DNA of 64,000 bases from Pseudomonadota bacterium (GTDB lineage: Bacteria; Pseudomonadota; Gammaproteobacteria; Halothiobacillales; Halothiobacillaceae), in the NCBI GenBank assembly GCA_021801265.1, contig JAJYYE010000004.1:186001-250000 (forward strand), written 5' to 3'. Shown here piece after piece: positions 51,695 to 62,062 of the stretch. A model generated the notes under the pieces. It saw only the letters and a list, made by a program, of their open reading frames with translations. It was not told the DNA's origin and made no database searches. The translations under genes were made by a program, and so were the position numbers. Every line of letters starts with the position of its first letter. The stretch's first letter is position 1.

Positions 51695-52740
51695 CGAGCC
51701 TTGCCTGCCTGCTTATGCCCAAATACTTTGGGCTGGGTGTAGTAATCAATCAGGGGCACGCATAAATTCATCAGCAGTACGGCAAATGCGACACCATCCG
51801 GATAACTCCCGAAACTGCGAATCAGCACCGTGATCACGCCAATGCCGAAGCCAAAGATCAGCCGACCACGCGGCGTGGTGGAGGCGGTCACGGGATCGGT
51901 CGCCACAAAGAACGCCCCGAATATCGTGGCGCCCGTGAGCAAATGAAACACCGGGCTCGCATGTTTGGTAGAATCCAGGAGCCATAGAAAACCCGACATC
52001 ACCAACACGCCCGTGATAACCGCAATGGGGATTTGCCAACGAATCACACCGCGCCACAGCATGAACAAGCCGCCCACAAAAAATGCCACGCTCAACCACA
52101 AGTTCCACGATTGCAACAGTGTGCTGCCATTAAACAAACTGGCCGTGGCGTTATGGATGGTTGCGCCTGCGGTGAGTTGCTCACGCACATGATCTAGCGG
52201 CGTGGCAACGCTTAGGCCGTCATACCCCACACCGCTGGGCAAAATGCCATTCAATGACCAGGCCAACGATTGGGTAAAATTCAGTGCCGCGCCACTCACA
52301 TCAATCGCTGGCCCCCATCGTGTCATCGGCTCCGGGAAGGAAATCAGTAACACGACATAACCGACCATTGCCGGGTTGAATAAATTGAACCCCAAACCGC
52401 CATACAGTTGTTTCGCCACAACCACGGCAAAGATGGCGCCGAACACCGGCAACCACCACGGTCCCAAATTGGGAAGGCAAAGCGCAAAAATCCATGCCAG
52501 AACGATCACAGACCCATCAGTGATCGCCGGACGCACAGGCCGGGTGCGGATTTTGAGCATGGCCGCTTCGGCCAAGAGCCCAGTGACGATTGCCAGCAGT
52601 ACATTAATCAGCACCCCCCAACCGAGCAACCAAGTCGCGACCATCGTCCCCGGTAGTAGCGCCAGAAGAACGAGCGTCATGACCCGCCGCACGCTATTTT
52701 CGGCTTCGGGTAACGGTGCGGTGTGCGTGGGGAATCTCAT
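51691..52740 (-). CDS. rnfD: Electron transport complex subunit RnfD
   Basis: A 349-residue membrane subunit of the NqrB/RnfD family with about nine helices. YDGLSVATPLDHVR contains the Ser-x-Ala-Thr-Pro-Leu segment where FMN is attached in relatives. TPRGRLIFGFGIGVITVLIR and FGSYPDGVAFAVLLMNLCVP are C-terminal signatures. It carries part of the ion-translocating path. The start overlaps the rnfC stop by 4 bases. Confidence 0.94.
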   Translation of the reverse strand: MRFPTHTAPLPEAENSVRRVMTLVLLALLPGTMVATWLLGWGVLINVLLAIVTGLLAEAAMLKIRTRPVRPAITDGSVIVLAWIFALCLPNLGPWWLPVFGAIFAVVVAKQLYGGLGFNLFNPAMVGYVVLLISFPEPMTRWGPAIDVSGAALNFTQSLAWSLNGILPSGVGYDGLSVATPLDHVREQLTAGATIHNATASLFNGSTLLQSWNLWLSVAFFVGGLFMLWRGVIRWQIPIAVITGVLVMSGFLWLLDSTKHASPVFHLLTGATIFGAFFVATDPVTASTTPRGRLIFGFGIGVITVLIRSFGSYPDGVAFAVLLMNLCVPLIDYYTQPKVFGHKQAGKAR

Positions 52741-54491
52741 GGTAAGTCGCTCTTAGATTCTGGGGCAAGTTTCGATTCTTGCTGGGCGCGCTCGGCATCT
52801 AGCGCAGCACGGCGGGCTTTGGCACGCACACAGGCGGCTTCAACGGCACTATCCAGAATCACGGGTTCTGTGCCAACGTCCCCTGGACGCTGCGTACCGA
52901 GGGCTTTGGGTTCGGGGCGATATTCGCCAAATGCCTCATCAGAGGCTGGCGCAGAGGGCACCATTGTAGCGGTATCCATGCCGGTCGCCACGCTCGGGGC
53001 GACCGCCGTGTTGACGGCCAAATTTTGGCGTTTTTTGTTCAATGCCGCTTCGCGCTCGGCCTTGATCCGTTCGAGCCGTTCGTTACGAAACTCAAATCGC
53101 TCGCGGGCAAGGCTGGCTTTCGAATGGTCGCGCTCTTGCGCCCAGACTTCCGTTTTGGCAAAGCGATAAAAATCGACCAAGGGCAAATGCGATGGGCAAA
53201 CGGCACTGCACACGCCGCATTCAATGCAATCGAATAGGTGATACTCGACCGCGCGATCGAACTGCTTGGCGCGCGCATACCAATATAATTGCTGCGGCAA
53301 AAGATCGGCAGGGCACGCCTCGGCGCACAAGCTGCAACGAATACAGGGCTGTGGCGCCGGCGTGGTGGGGCGATCTTGCGGGCGCAAGGCAAGCAGACAA
53401 TTCGTGGCCTTAACCACCGGCACCTCATCATCGTGCAGAGCAAACCCCATCATCGGCCCGCCCATAATCAGCCGATCGGCGCCTGCGGTATAACCGCCTG
53501 CTGCCGCAATCACATCGCTGATTTTGGTGCCCAAAGGCACACGGAAGTTTTCGGGCTGAACAATGCCCTCACCCGTCACCGTCACGATCCGTTCAGTCAT
53601 CGGTTCACCCAAGACCACGGCACGATAAATGGCCGCCACGGTGGCTACATTCAGGCACAGCAAACCATATTCGGTGGCACGACGTCCCCGAGGCACCTCT
53701 ACATTGGTCAGCACTTTGAGCAATTGTTTCTCGCCCCCCGCCGGGTAGCGCGTAGGCACCGCGATGGTCTCAAAGCGCGTGTCCTGTGCGCTGGCCGTCA
53801 GCAAGGTCGCGATCGCTTCGGGCTTATTATCTTCAATACCAATCAAACAGCGGTTAGCGCCCATCATGTGCAGCACAATCGCTGCACCATGCAGAATGTC
53901 TTCGGGCCGCTCGCGCATGAGCCGATCATCACAAGTGATATAGGGCTCACATTCCGCGCCGTTCAGCACCAAGGTGTGCACGGACGAGGTGCCGCCTGTG
54001 GCCAGCTTCGCCGCGGTGGGGAATACCGCCCCACCCAACCCGACGATTCCCGCCTCGCGCAGCCGTCCGCGCAATTCGGTGGCTGATTTTGTGGTGAAAT
54101 CCGGCCAGGGTGGCAGAGGTTCACCCGCGCGATCTTCGCCGTCGGCCTCCAAAATGAGCGCAGCGGCAGCCAGTCCGCCCGGATGGGGAATGGGATGCTC
54201 GGTAATCGCGATAATCACGCCCGACGTGGGTGCATGAATCGATGCGGAAATAAAATCGGTCGCCTGTGCCAACACCTGCCCTTTCGCAACCCACTGCCCG
54301 ACCTGCACAATGGCACGCGCCGGTGCGCCAATATGCATATGCAAAGGCAAGACATAATGCGGCATGATGGGGAGCGATTTAATCGGGCGATCCCGGGTGA
54401 GGTCTTTATGTTCAGGCGGGTGGATGCCGCCGTGAAACGCGAAACGGGCAATCTGGGGTGATCGTGCATGGGATGGAGACATCTTAGCCAT
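52737..54491 (-). CDS. rnfC: Electron transport complex subunit RnfC (NADH-linked Fe-S)
   Basis: A 584-residue peripheral subunit. [11 protein letters not shown] opens it. [16 protein letters not shown] and [19 protein letters not shown] are the NADH/FMN-binding region shared with complex I NuoF. Two 4Fe-4S sites are [17 protein letters not shown] and [17 protein letters not shown]. The C-terminal 110 residues are charged and Ala-rich, a known variable extension. I chose the ATG at 54491, which has GGAAG upstream; an upstream start at 54509 would overlap rnfB more. Confidence 0.94.
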   Translation of the reverse strand: MAKMSPSHARSPQIARFAFHGGIHPPEHKDLTRDRPIKSLPIMPHYVLPLHMHIGAPARAIVQVGQWVAKGQVLAQATDFISASIHAPTSGVIIAITEHPIPHPGGLAAAALILEADGEDRAGEPLPPWPDFTTKSATELRGRLREAGIVGLGGAVFPTAAKLATGGTSSVHTLVLNGAECEPYITCDDRLMRERPEDILHGAAIVLHMMGANRCLIGIEDNKPEAIATLLTASAQDTRFETIAVPTRYPAGGEKQLLKVLTNVEVPRGRRATEYGLLCLNVATVAAIYRAVVLGEPMTERIVTVTGEGIVQPENFRVPLGTKISDVIAAAGGYTAGADRLIMGGPMMGFALHDDEVPVVKATNCLLALRPQDRPTTPAPQPCIRCSLCAEACPADLLPQQLYWYARAKQFDRAVEYHLFDCIECGVCSAVCPSHLPLVDFYRFAKTEVWAQERDHSKASLARERFEFRNERLERIKAEREAALNKKRQNLAVNTAVAPSVATGMDTATMVPSAPASDEAFGEYRPEPKALGTQRPGDVGTEPVILDSAVEAACVRAKARRAALDAERAQQESKLAPESKSDLP

Positions 54492-55086
54492 GGGTCGCTT
54501 CCGGTTCACTCGCCAGGTTTTCGGCCGGTTGATCAGCCAACCGTGCCGCTAACCACTGCGGTTCGGGAAAACGGAAGCCTTCAATGCCCAAATCCACGGG
54601 AACCATATCAATGCAATCAACCGGGCACGGTGCCACACATAGCTCGCAGCCCGTGCATTCTGCTGCAATGACGGTATGCATTTGTTTGGCCGCACCCAAA
54701 ATGGCATCAACCGGGCAGGCCTGAATACATTTGGTACAGCCAATACACACGGCCTCATCAATCACCGCGACTAACGGTACTGCTTTGATTTTGCCATTAT
54801 CGGCATTGAGGGGTTTTGCTTCGACGCCAAGCAAATCAGCCAAGTTTTTAATGGTTGTCTCACCGCCGGGCGGGCATTGGTTAATATCCGCCTGACCGGT
54901 TGCAATGGCTTGTGCGTAGGGTTTGCATCCTGGAAACCCACACTGGCCACACTGGGTTTGCGGCAAAATGGCATCAATTTTTTCAGCCAGCGGATTACCC
55001 TCAACATGAAACCACTGCGCTGCAATCCCAAGCAACAAACCAAAAGCCAGCGCCAACCCCGCTGCCACAAGAATTGCGGTCAGCAT
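54484..55086 (-). CDS. rnfB: Electron transport complex subunit RnfB (ferredoxin-type)
   Basis: A 200-residue subunit with an N-terminal membrane anchor ([20 protein letters not shown]). A Fe-S domain follows ([16 protein letters not shown]), then two 4Fe-4S ferredoxin motifs ([17 protein letters not shown] and [17 protein letters not shown]). It passes electrons between the ferredoxin and the membrane core. The start overlaps rnfA by one base. Confidence 0.95.
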   Translation of the reverse strand: MLTAILVAAGLALAFGLLLGIAAQWFHVEGNPLAEKIDAILPQTQCGQCGFPGCKPYAQAIATGQADINQCPPGGETTIKNLADLLGVEAKPLNADNGKIKAVPLVAVIDEAVCIGCTKCIQACPVDAILGAAKQMHTVIAAECTGCELCVAPCPVDCIDMVPVDLGIEGFRFPEPQWLAARLADQPAENLASEPEATHG

Positions 55087-55667
55087 CAGGCTTTAACCAT
55101 ACCGGCAAAGCCCATAAAGCCCAAGGCCATTAAACCTGCGGTAATCAGGGCAATCGGCACGCCTTCAAACGCCATAGGCACATCGGCAACATGAATACGC
55201 TCGCGCAGTGCCGAAAACAAAATCAGCACCATCGAAAAACCGATGGATGCGCCAAAACCATACAGCGCCGATTCCATAAAATTATGCGCCTGCTGCACAT
55301 TCAACAAGGCAACACCCAGCACCGCACAATTGGTGGTGATCAGCGGCAGATAAATGCCCAGCACGTTATGCAGCAGGGGGCTGGTTTTACGCACCACCAT
55401 TTCGGTAAAGTTCACCACCACCGCAATCACGACGATAAACATAATCGTGCGCAAATAGGTGAGGCCCAAAGGCTCCAAAATAAAGGCTTCCGTGAGGTAA
55501 CTCGCAATCGCGGATAACGTGAGCACAAAGGTTGTTGCCATCGACATGCCAATGGCGGTTTCGATTTTTTTGGACACCCCAAAAAAGGGGCACAAGCCCA
55601 AAAATTTCACTAAAACAAAATTATTAACCAACACCGTGCTAATGAGAATAAGCGCATATTCGGACAC
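55086..55667 (-). CDS. rnfA: Electron transport complex subunit RnfA
   Basis: A 193-residue membrane protein with six helices, the first gene of the operon. [20 protein letters not shown] and [20 protein letters not shown] are RnfA/NqrE signatures. With RnfE it binds the membrane 2Fe-2S cluster through conserved Cys (CPFF and TNCA). The 160 bases upstream to dnaQ hold no gene and presumably the promoter. Confidence 0.95.
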   Translation of the reverse strand: MSEYALILISTVLVNNFVLVKFLGLCPFFGVSKKIETAIGMSMATTFVLTLSAIASYLTEAFILEPLGLTYLRTIMFIVVIAVVVNFTEMVVRKTSPLLHNVLGIYLPLITTNCAVLGVALLNVQQAHNFMESALYGFGASIGFSMVLILFSALRERIHVADVPMAFEGVPIALITAGLMALGFMGFAGMVKA

Positions 55668-55827
55668 GTTTGAACCTCGGTGGCATGTTGCCTGTTACCG
55701 CAAGCATAGGGGCAATTAGATAGTCAGGCTAAAATAGCCGATGAGTCATTAATTATAGGCAATCGGTTTATATTTACCTAACCGATTAAGCGCCGCGTCA
55801 GACTAAAACACGATCCATTTTGGATTA

Positions 55828-56550
55828 TTATGGCCAGACTTGAGGCACGTCCTCTTTGCCCAATTTTTGCAGCCAGGCAGCATGGGCAGTTTGTTCTTCA
55901 CGATCCGGGGCAATCACAATCAAAGCGGGGCGATCTGAGGGCAAACGCATAATGCCTGATTCAGTCGTGTGATGTTGGCCATCGCCCGCGCTGTGTTGGG
56001 TTTCCGCATCAAAACTCAAGGTTTTTTGGCCACCGGTGAGCGCAAGGTACACATCGGCCAGAATTTCCGAATCCAGTAAGGCGCCGTGTAAAATGCGCGC
56101 GCTGTTATCGATATTCAAGCGTCGACACAGCGCATCCAGACTATTGCGTTGCCCCGGGTATTTTTGCCGTGCCATAGCCAGTGAATCGGTAATTTTAGGG
56201 GAATAATCCTGCAGCTTGCCTCGCCCCGGCAAACGCTCAAGTTCGGCATTGATAAACCCGACATCAAAATCTGCGTTGTGGATAATCAGCTCACTATCAC
56301 CGATAAATTCCAGAAACTCGGAAACGATTTCGACAAATTTGGGTTGATCTGCCAAGAAGCCATCATCCAAACCGTGAATTGCCAGCGCCTCAGGATCCAC
56401 CTGGCGCTCTGGGTTTAGGTACACATGATAGTGTTGCCCGGTCAGCCGCCGGTCAAGCAGTTCCACCGCGCCGATTTCCACCAAGCGATGCCCCTCAATC
56501 GCTGGCAGGCCGGTTGTTTCGGTATCTAAAATAATTTGGCGTTCGGCCAT
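55828..56550 (-). CDS. dnaQ: DNA polymerase III epsilon subunit (3'-5' exonuclease)
   Basis: A 240-residue proofreading subunit of the DEDDh class. Exo I is ILDTETTGL, Exo II HNADFDVGFIN, Exo III HGALLDSEILADVYLALTGG. Directly after the domain, QKTLSF has the shape of the beta-clamp binding motif found at this position in DnaQ. The C-terminal tail (about 50 residues) would contact the alpha subunit. It starts 17 bases after rnhA; the rnhA-dnaQ pairing is conserved in gammaproteobacteria, although usually divergent in enterics. Confidence 0.95.
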   Translation of the reverse strand: MAERQIILDTETTGLPAIEGHRLVEIGAVELLDRRLTGQHYHVYLNPERQVDPEALAIHGLDDGFLADQPKFVEIVSEFLEFIGDSELIIHNADFDVGFINAELERLPGRGKLQDYSPKITDSLAMARQKYPGQRNSLDALCRRLNIDNSARILHGALLDSEILADVYLALTGGQKTLSFDAETQHSAGDGQHHTTESGIMRLPSDRPALIVIAPDREEQTAHAAWLQKLGKEDVPQVWP

Positions 56551-56567
56551 CAGTTCACTCCAAAAAA

Positions 56568-57095
56568 TTAACGGGTTTCAATGCCCCGGCCAGTGTCAAT
56601 ACCCCGATTGGCAAGTTGATCGGCGCGTTCATTTTCGCAATGCCCCGCATGGCCTTTAATCCAATGCCAGTGCATTTGGTGCCGTTTGGCGGCTTCATCA
56701 AGCCGTACCCATAAATCCGCATTTTTAACAGGCTGACCGTCGGCGCGGCGCCAATTCCGTTTGCGCCAATTGGCCAGCCATTCGAGCATGCCCTGACGGA
56801 CGTACTGTGAATCGGTGGTCAAATGCACGATACAAGGGCGTTTCAGGGTTTCCAGTGCGGTAATCGCTGCCAGCAATTCCATGCGATTATTCGTGGTGTG
56901 CGCCTCGCCACCGCAGAGTTCCCGCTCATGGCCGCCATAGCGCAACAAGGCACCCCAGCCACCAATACCGGGGTTCCCTTTGCACGCGCCGTCCGTCCAG
57001 ATATGCACGATGGTCAGCGGTGATTCTCTTGGTGATACGTCCGATAATTCACTCAGAGCGTCACTCAATGGTTGAGTGGGTAATTCTTGGGTCAT
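56568..57095 (-). CDS. rnhA: Ribonuclease HI
   Basis: A 175-residue RNase H. The catalytic acids are in [12 protein letters not shown] (Asp), [11 protein letters not shown] (Glu), TDSQYV (Asp) and [11 protein letters not shown] (Asp), with the basic handle [20 protein letters not shown]. It removes RNA from RNA-DNA hybrids. About 24 extra residues precede the domain, so translation may begin later. The start overlaps the end of the methyltransferase gene by 4 bases. Confidence 0.95.
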   Translation of the reverse strand: MTQELPTQPLSDALSELSDVSPRESPLTIVHIWTDGACKGNPGIGGWGALLRYGGHERELCGGEAHTTNNRMELLAAITALETLKRPCIVHLTTDSQYVRQGMLEWLANWRKRNWRRADGQPVKNADLWVRLDEAAKRHQMHWHWIKGHAGHCENERADQLANRGIDTGRGIETR

Positions 57096-57991
57096 CGGTG
57101 GTTATTTTTTAGCGTTGGAATAGATTTTTTTATTGAACATTGGCGACTGATTTTACCTGACACGGGGTCGCCCACCGCAGTCTTTCCCGCCACTTGCGCA
57201 CGGGCCTTATTGGGTAACAAGGTTTTCAGTCGGAAAGTCGGGCGAATCGCCGTCGGCGTGCTCACGCGGCGCACCGCATCAATCACGTAAAATCCTTGTA
57301 AAAACCCTACCCAGCTTTGGCTCCATTGCCGCATGGCTTGCATGTTCTGAAAGAATCTCGGGCGACAGATTGGGCACACGCCCCCGATATGCTCGACCGC
57401 CAGCACGTCGTAGCCCAGCACGCGCAGCCAATCGACCACACGCCAGGCGGCATGATGCCAGCCTTCGGCGAGCGCAGCGTGGCAACCCGAGCGAAACCAG
57501 CGCTGCCCATGCCACAGACTCATCGGGTTAATCCCCACGATCAACAAGCGGCCCTCGGGATGCACCATGCGATCAATTTCCCGAAGCAGTTCATGCGGTT
57601 CACGACGATTTTCAAGCACATGCAGTGCTATCACCAGATCCGCTGCCGCACTGTCAATCGGCAATTCCGCATAGTCGGCAACGACGCCCATCACGGCAGG
57701 CAACGCATTGAGCTCTGTCGAATTTTGAACAACCGGGGGTAAATCGACGGGCGTGGAGGCCACTTGGGTCACACAGCGAATCCGCAACCGTGCCGCCAAC
57801 GACGGTGAGGACAGAGAATACATGGGCAAAGCCGCCCCCAGTATCACCGCATGGTAACCAAACGCATCATCTACCCGCCGACCGATGCAATCGACCAAAT
57901 CCTGCCCAACCCGTGTGCCAATGGGGCTGCGGTACCAGTCCGAAAGCGATTCGGTGGGCAGCACTGTTGTTTTGATGGGCCGCATTTCCAT
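57092..57991 (-). CDS. SAM-dependent methyltransferase (YafS-like)
   Basis: A 299-residue class I methyltransferase-like protein. The central part has the acidic loop [27 protein letters not shown], and [18 protein letters not shown], as in methyltransferase-11 proteins. The usual GxGxG motif I is degenerate ([14 protein letters not shown]). A basic C-terminal tail of about 50 residues follows. Its place before rnhA and dnaQ matches yafS in Escherichia coli. Substrate unknown. Confidence 0.8.
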   Translation of the reverse strand: MEMRPIKTTVLPTESLSDWYRSPIGTRVGQDLVDCIGRRVDDAFGYHAVILGAALPMYSLSSPSLAARLRIRCVTQVASTPVDLPPVVQNSTELNALPAVMGVVADYAELPIDSAAADLVIALHVLENRREPHELLREIDRMVHPEGRLLIVGINPMSLWHGQRWFRSGCHAALAEGWHHAAWRVVDWLRVLGYDVLAVEHIGGVCPICRPRFFQNMQAMRQWSQSWVGFLQGFYVIDAVRRVSTPTAIRPTFRLKTLLPNKARAQVAGKTAVGDPVSGKISRQCSIKKSIPTLKNNHR

Positions 57992-59232
57992 CAGACAACC
58001 TGCTCAATGCGATCATCGGTTTCCACCGCATGCGCCTGAGAGACCAGACGATGACACGTCAATAACATCAACCCTGCCGCGAGTGAAACGAAGGACATCA
58101 TCAAAAATGATTGCGTTGCGCCCACGTTCGACCATAGCCAGCCCGCCAGCATCAAACCCGTCGCCGCACCGCCGCCGTAGCTAAAACCTGAAAAAATCGA
58201 CTGCCCGCGTGATTGTAAGCGCCCCGTAAATTGCTGATGAATCACGGCGATACCCACAGCATGCGTCAGACCAAAACTGGCGGCATGCAGAATCTGGGCA
58301 AATAACAGCCAACCCAACGAATCAATCAGTGTGCCAATCAATGCCCAGCGCAGCGCCATCAGGCCAATGGCCACAGCCAGCAAGCCCGAAAGCGAAAAGC
58401 GCAATAAAAATTTGGACAACACAAAAAACAAAACAATCTCCGCGACTACGCCCAAGGCCCAGAGCAAACCAATCACGCCCGTTGAATAACCCTGTTCACT
58501 TAAATAAACGCTAAAAAACGCGTAATACACGCCATGCGCAACATTCACCAAAAACTGCATCACCAAAAAACCGAGCATGTCAGGTCGGCATAACTGTCGC
58601 CAAAAAACCTGGGGGTTATCTGTCACCATGGTCGGAGAAATAGCCGGTGCTTGCGGCTCCTGCAACCGCATCAGCAAAGCCAATAAGCCGACTAATGCGG
58701 CTAAAAGCAGTCCGGGTATCCACTCCGATTGCTGTGCCGGCGCCATGCCATTAATCGCCCAACCCAAACCCACCGAAGACACAATAAAACCGATCGAGCC
58801 CCACGCGCGTAGCGAGGAATACACTTGGGCTCGCCCCGCCACCAACCGCAACGTCAATACATCTAATTGCGCTAACAACGGCTGCCAAGCCAAACCAAAC
58901 AGGCCCAGCAACACTGCCCAGAATAAAAACGGCGCATGGGCAAGTTTCAATACAAAGATCAGTGAAAACAATGCAATAGCGACAAGCGTCATGACCCGTA
59001 AAGCAGGAATGAGCCGATTGTGATGATCAACCCACCAGCCCAACAGCGGCGGCCCAATCACCTTTGACAGCATCACTGCCGCCAATAAGAAGCCCACTTC
59101 CTGAGGGTTAAACCCCTGCGCAATCAGAAACGGGCTGAAGTACGGCAAAAAAACCCCAAAGCCAAAAAAATACACAAACAACGTCAAGCGCATGACGTTT
59201 TCGGCGCGAATTTGCGTGCGGGGATTAGTCAC
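57991..59232 (-). CDS. MFS transporter (MFS_1-like / HcaT-type)
   Basis: A 413-residue, 12-helix carrier. FFGFGVFLPYFSPFLIAQGF and NPQEVGFLLAAVMLSKVIGP at the N-terminus, and the GWWVDHHNRLIPALR loop between helices 2 and 3, match the subgroup that includes HcaT and nucleoside:H+ symporters. The substrate is unknown. The stop overlaps the start of the methyltransferase gene, so the two are co-translated. aroC lies 7 bases upstream. Confidence 0.82.
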   Translation of the reverse strand: MTNPRTQIRAENVMRLTLFVYFFGFGVFLPYFSPFLIAQGFNPQEVGFLLAAVMLSKVIGPPLLGWWVDHHNRLIPALRVMTLVAIALFSLIFVLKLAHAPFLFWAVLLGLFGLAWQPLLAQLDVLTLRLVAGRAQVYSSLRAWGSIGFIVSSVGLGWAINGMAPAQQSEWIPGLLLAALVGLLALLMRLQEPQAPAISPTMVTDNPQVFWRQLCRPDMLGFLVMQFLVNVAHGVYYAFFSVYLSEQGYSTGVIGLLWALGVVAEIVLFFVLSKFLLRFSLSGLLAVAIGLMALRWALIGTLIDSLGWLLFAQILHAASFGLTHAVGIAVIHQQFTGRLQSRGQSIFSGFSYGGGAATGLMLAGWLWSNVGATQSFLMMSFVSLAAGLMLLTCHRLVSQAHAVETDDRIEQVV

Positions 59233-59239
59233 ACGACTC

Positions 59240-60349
59240 TTACCGTTGGCTGTTAACGGCAGCGGGAATAATCGGCGTGTTCGTCACTACCCCGCCGCAC
59301 TGGCCCCGATGGCGTAGCGCGTGGTCGATGAGCGTCAATGCCATCATTGCCTCGGCGATTGGTGTGGCGCGAATACCGACACAGGGATCGTGCCGCCCCG
59401 TCGTAATCACTTCGGCAGGCGCGCCACTCACATCCACACTATGCCCCGGCAAGCGAATACTGGAGGTGGGCTTGAGCGCGATATGCGCCACAATGTCTTG
59501 ACCACTGGAAATGCCACCCAGCACGCCACCGGCGTGGTTGCTCAAAAAACCATCGGGCGTCATTTCATCTCGAAACTCGGTGCCGAGCGCCGACACGCAT
59601 GCAAAGCCTGAACCGATTTCAACGCCCTTCACCGCATTAATGCTCATTAAACCATGCGCCAATTCCGCATCGAGACGATCGAATACCGGCTCGCCCCAGC
59701 CCGGCGGGCAGCCCATCGCCACGACCGATACGCGCGCGCCTACCGAATCCCCGGATTTGCGTAAATCATCCATAAAGGCTTCCAATTCGGGCACTTGTGA
59801 TTCATTAGGCCAAAAGAACGGATTATGTTCTACCGCCAACCAATCAAACCCACGGTGTTTAATGGGTCCAATTTGCGATAAAAACCCGCGCACTTGCACG
59901 CCAAACGTTTCAAACAGCCATTTTTTTGCAATGGCACCCGCCGCTACTCGCATCGCGGTTTCCCGCGCCGAGGACCGACCGCCGCCGCGATGATCGCGAA
60001 TGCCGTATTTTTGTAAATAGCTGTAATCCGCATGGCCGGGGCGGAATTGGTCGGCGATTTTACCGTAATCCTTCGAGCGCTGATCGGTGTTTTCAATCAG
60101 CAGGCCAATCGGCGTGCCGGTGGTTTTCCCTTCAAACACGCCGGATAAAATTTTCACTTCATCTGCCTCACGGCGCTGCGTGGTATGGCGCGACGTGCCG
60201 GGTTTACGACGATCTAAATCGACCTGTAAATCGGCTTCACACAACGCCATGCCCGGCGGACAGCCATCGACAATTGCGCCCAATGCCAGCCCATGTGATT
60301 CGCCAAAGGTGGTGACGGTAAATAGTTTGCCGAAGGTATTGCCTGCCAT
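59240..60349 (-). CDS. aroC: Chorismate synthase
   Basis: A 369-residue enzyme that converts 5-enolpyruvylshikimate-3-phosphate to chorismate using reduced FMN. The three family signatures are [36 protein letters not shown] and [17 protein letters not shown]. Length is normal. A second shikimate gene, aroQ, begins at the right end of the window on the other strand. Confidence 0.96.
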   Translation of the reverse strand: MAGNTFGKLFTVTTFGESHGLALGAIVDGCPPGMALCEADLQVDLDRRKPGTSRHTTQRREADEVKILSGVFEGKTTGTPIGLLIENTDQRSKDYGKIADQFRPGHADYSYLQKYGIRDHRGGGRSSARETAMRVAAGAIAKKWLFETFGVQVRGFLSQIGPIKHRGFDWLAVEHNPFFWPNESQVPELEAFMDDLRKSGDSVGARVSVVAMGCPPGWGEPVFDRLDAELAHGLMSINAVKGVEIGSGFACVSALGTEFRDEMTPDGFLSNHAGGVLGGISSGQDIVAHIALKPTSSIRLPGHSVDVSGAPAEVITTGRHDPCVGIRATPIAEAMMALTLIDHALRHRGQCGGVVTNTPIIPAAVNSQR

Positions 60350-60479
60350 AATGTGATACTTCTTGCGCTGGATTGGGTCAGGGGTTGGATTAATGAGCCG
60401 AGGGAATTACCCAAAGTGATGGCATCATTATACGCATCCCGCTGCCCAATAACCGTCCCACCTTAATTCAGACAGTACG

Positions 60480-62057
60480 ATGCCGATCGACCTAATCGCC
60501 CGCCTCAGCCACCATGCCCGACACCGCCCCGCACGCATTGCCCTGCGGCAGGGCGATCATACCTTAAGCTATGCCGAGCTTGCCACGCAGGTTGCCATCG
60601 CGGCGGCGCATCTGTGCGCACTGGGCTTGACGCCGGGTGATCGCCTCGTAGTGTGGGCGAATAAACGCATCGAGTCCGTGGTATTGATTTTAGCGGCGTG
60701 GTCTGCGGGCATTGTCATCGTGCCGCTGCATCCGGCGCTGCGAGCGGGGCAACTGCGGGATATTTTCGACCGCGCCCACGCACATGGGCTGATTATCGAC
60801 GCATCTCACGCCAAAATTTTAGGCTTCACCGCAATCGCGCAGCATGACTTGGGATTCACACCCCAACCAACCCAATCACCCGTTGCCTTTGAACTGAAGG
60901 CTGCTCTTGGCGAGGCGGCGCTGAATTTGACCCACCAGCCACAACCCAGTGATCTCGCTGCACTTCTTTATACCTCAGGCAGCACGGGACAACCCAAAGG
61001 CGTGATGGTGACTCGCGGCAATCTCAACCACGGTGCGGCGGCAGTGCGGGATTACTTGGGCTTAACGACCGCCGACGAATTGCTCGCCGTGTTACCGCTA
61101 TCGTTTGATTATGGTTTATCGCAGATCACCACCGCGCTCATGGCGGGGGCAGGCGTGACTTTACTCAATTACTTGCTGCCCAATGATCTGAAAAAACCCC
61201 TGCTCACCGGCGGCATCACGGTATTAGCAGGCACACCGGGGTTACTGATCCCCTTGGCTATCGGCACGGCGCACCAGACATGGCTGACCGATGCACCGCA
61301 CCTGCGCCTCATCACCAATTCCGGCGGCAAGCTGCCTGTGGCAACCGTTCATGCCCTGCGTGCCGCGCGACCACAAACCGATCTCTATTTAATGTATGGC
61401 CTCACCGAAGCGTTTCGAGCAAGTTTTCTGCCCCCCGCAGAAGTCGATGCCCACCCCGATTCCATCGGCCGCGCATTTTCGGCTACCGTTTTGGCGCTGG
61501 TGGATGCCCACGGTCAACTGTTGCCGGAGGGTGAAGCTGAAGGTGAGCTCGTGCAAGGCGGCGTACTGGTCACAGCGGGTTATTTCAACGATGCCGCTGC
61601 CACAGCCGAGTGCTTTCGCGTGCCCCCCACAGGCTGGCCAAACCCCGAGGATCGCCGCGTCGTATTTTCCGGCGATCGGGTTCGGCGCGATCGGGACGGT
61701 CGCTTATATTTTTTAGGCCGACGGGATGAGCAGATTAAAACGCAAGGCTATCGGGTCAGCCCCGAAGAAATCGAGGCCGAGGCTTTGCGCTATCCCGGCG
61801 TGGTGGAAGCACTCGCCTTCGGCTTTGCACCCGCAGATGCCCCTGAGAACACCCGTATTGGATTAGTCATCGCCCCCGAAACGGTTGCTATTAATGCACT
61901 CCATCCATGGCTTCAGGCGCGGCTTGCGCCCTATCAAATGCCAAAACATACGCTTGCCCTGCCCGTTTTGCCCCGATCAAACAATGGCAAACTCGACCGC
62001 AGCGCCAGCCGGGCAATATTTCTTAAACAGTTTCCCAGCCCTTTTCAGGCAAACTAA
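60480..62057 (+). CDS. Acyl-CoA ligase (AMP-forming), exosortase A system-associated type
   Basis: A 525-residue adenylate-forming enzyme. The P-loop is LLYTSGSTGQPKGVMVT, followed by the adenine contact LMYGLTEAF, the hinge YFLGRRDEQIKTQGYRVSPE and the catalytic Lys in RSNNGKLDRSA. The order of domains is standard. It pairs with the PLP decarboxylase 5 bases downstream; this pair is described as associated with exosortase-A loci. The substrate is unknown; an amino or acyl acid is activated. It is divergent from aroC across about 130 bases. Confidence 0.85.
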   Translation: MPIDLIARLSHHARHRPARIALRQGDHTLSYAELATQVAIAAAHLCALGLTPGDRLVVWANKRIESVVLILAAWSAGIVIVPLHPALRAGQLRDIFDRAHAHGLIIDASHAKILGFTAIAQHDLGFTPQPTQSPVAFELKAALGEAALNLTHQPQPSDLAALLYTSGSTGQPKGVMVTRGNLNHGAAAVRDYLGLTTADELLAVLPLSFDYGLSQITTALMAGAGVTLLNYLLPNDLKKPLLTGGITVLAGTPGLLIPLAIGTAHQTWLTDAPHLRLITNSGGKLPVATVHALRAARPQTDLYLMYGLTEAFRASFLPPAEVDAHPDSIGRAFSATVLALVDAHGQLLPEGEAEGELVQGGVLVTAGYFNDAAATAECFRVPPTGWPNPEDRRVVFSGDRVRRDRDGRLYFLGRRDEQIKTQGYRVSPEEIEAEALRYPGVVEALAFGFAPADAPENTRIGLVIAPETVAINALHPWLQARLAPYQMPKHTLALPVLPRSNNGKLDRSASRAIFLKQFPSPFQAN

Positions 62058-62062
62058 ACGGC

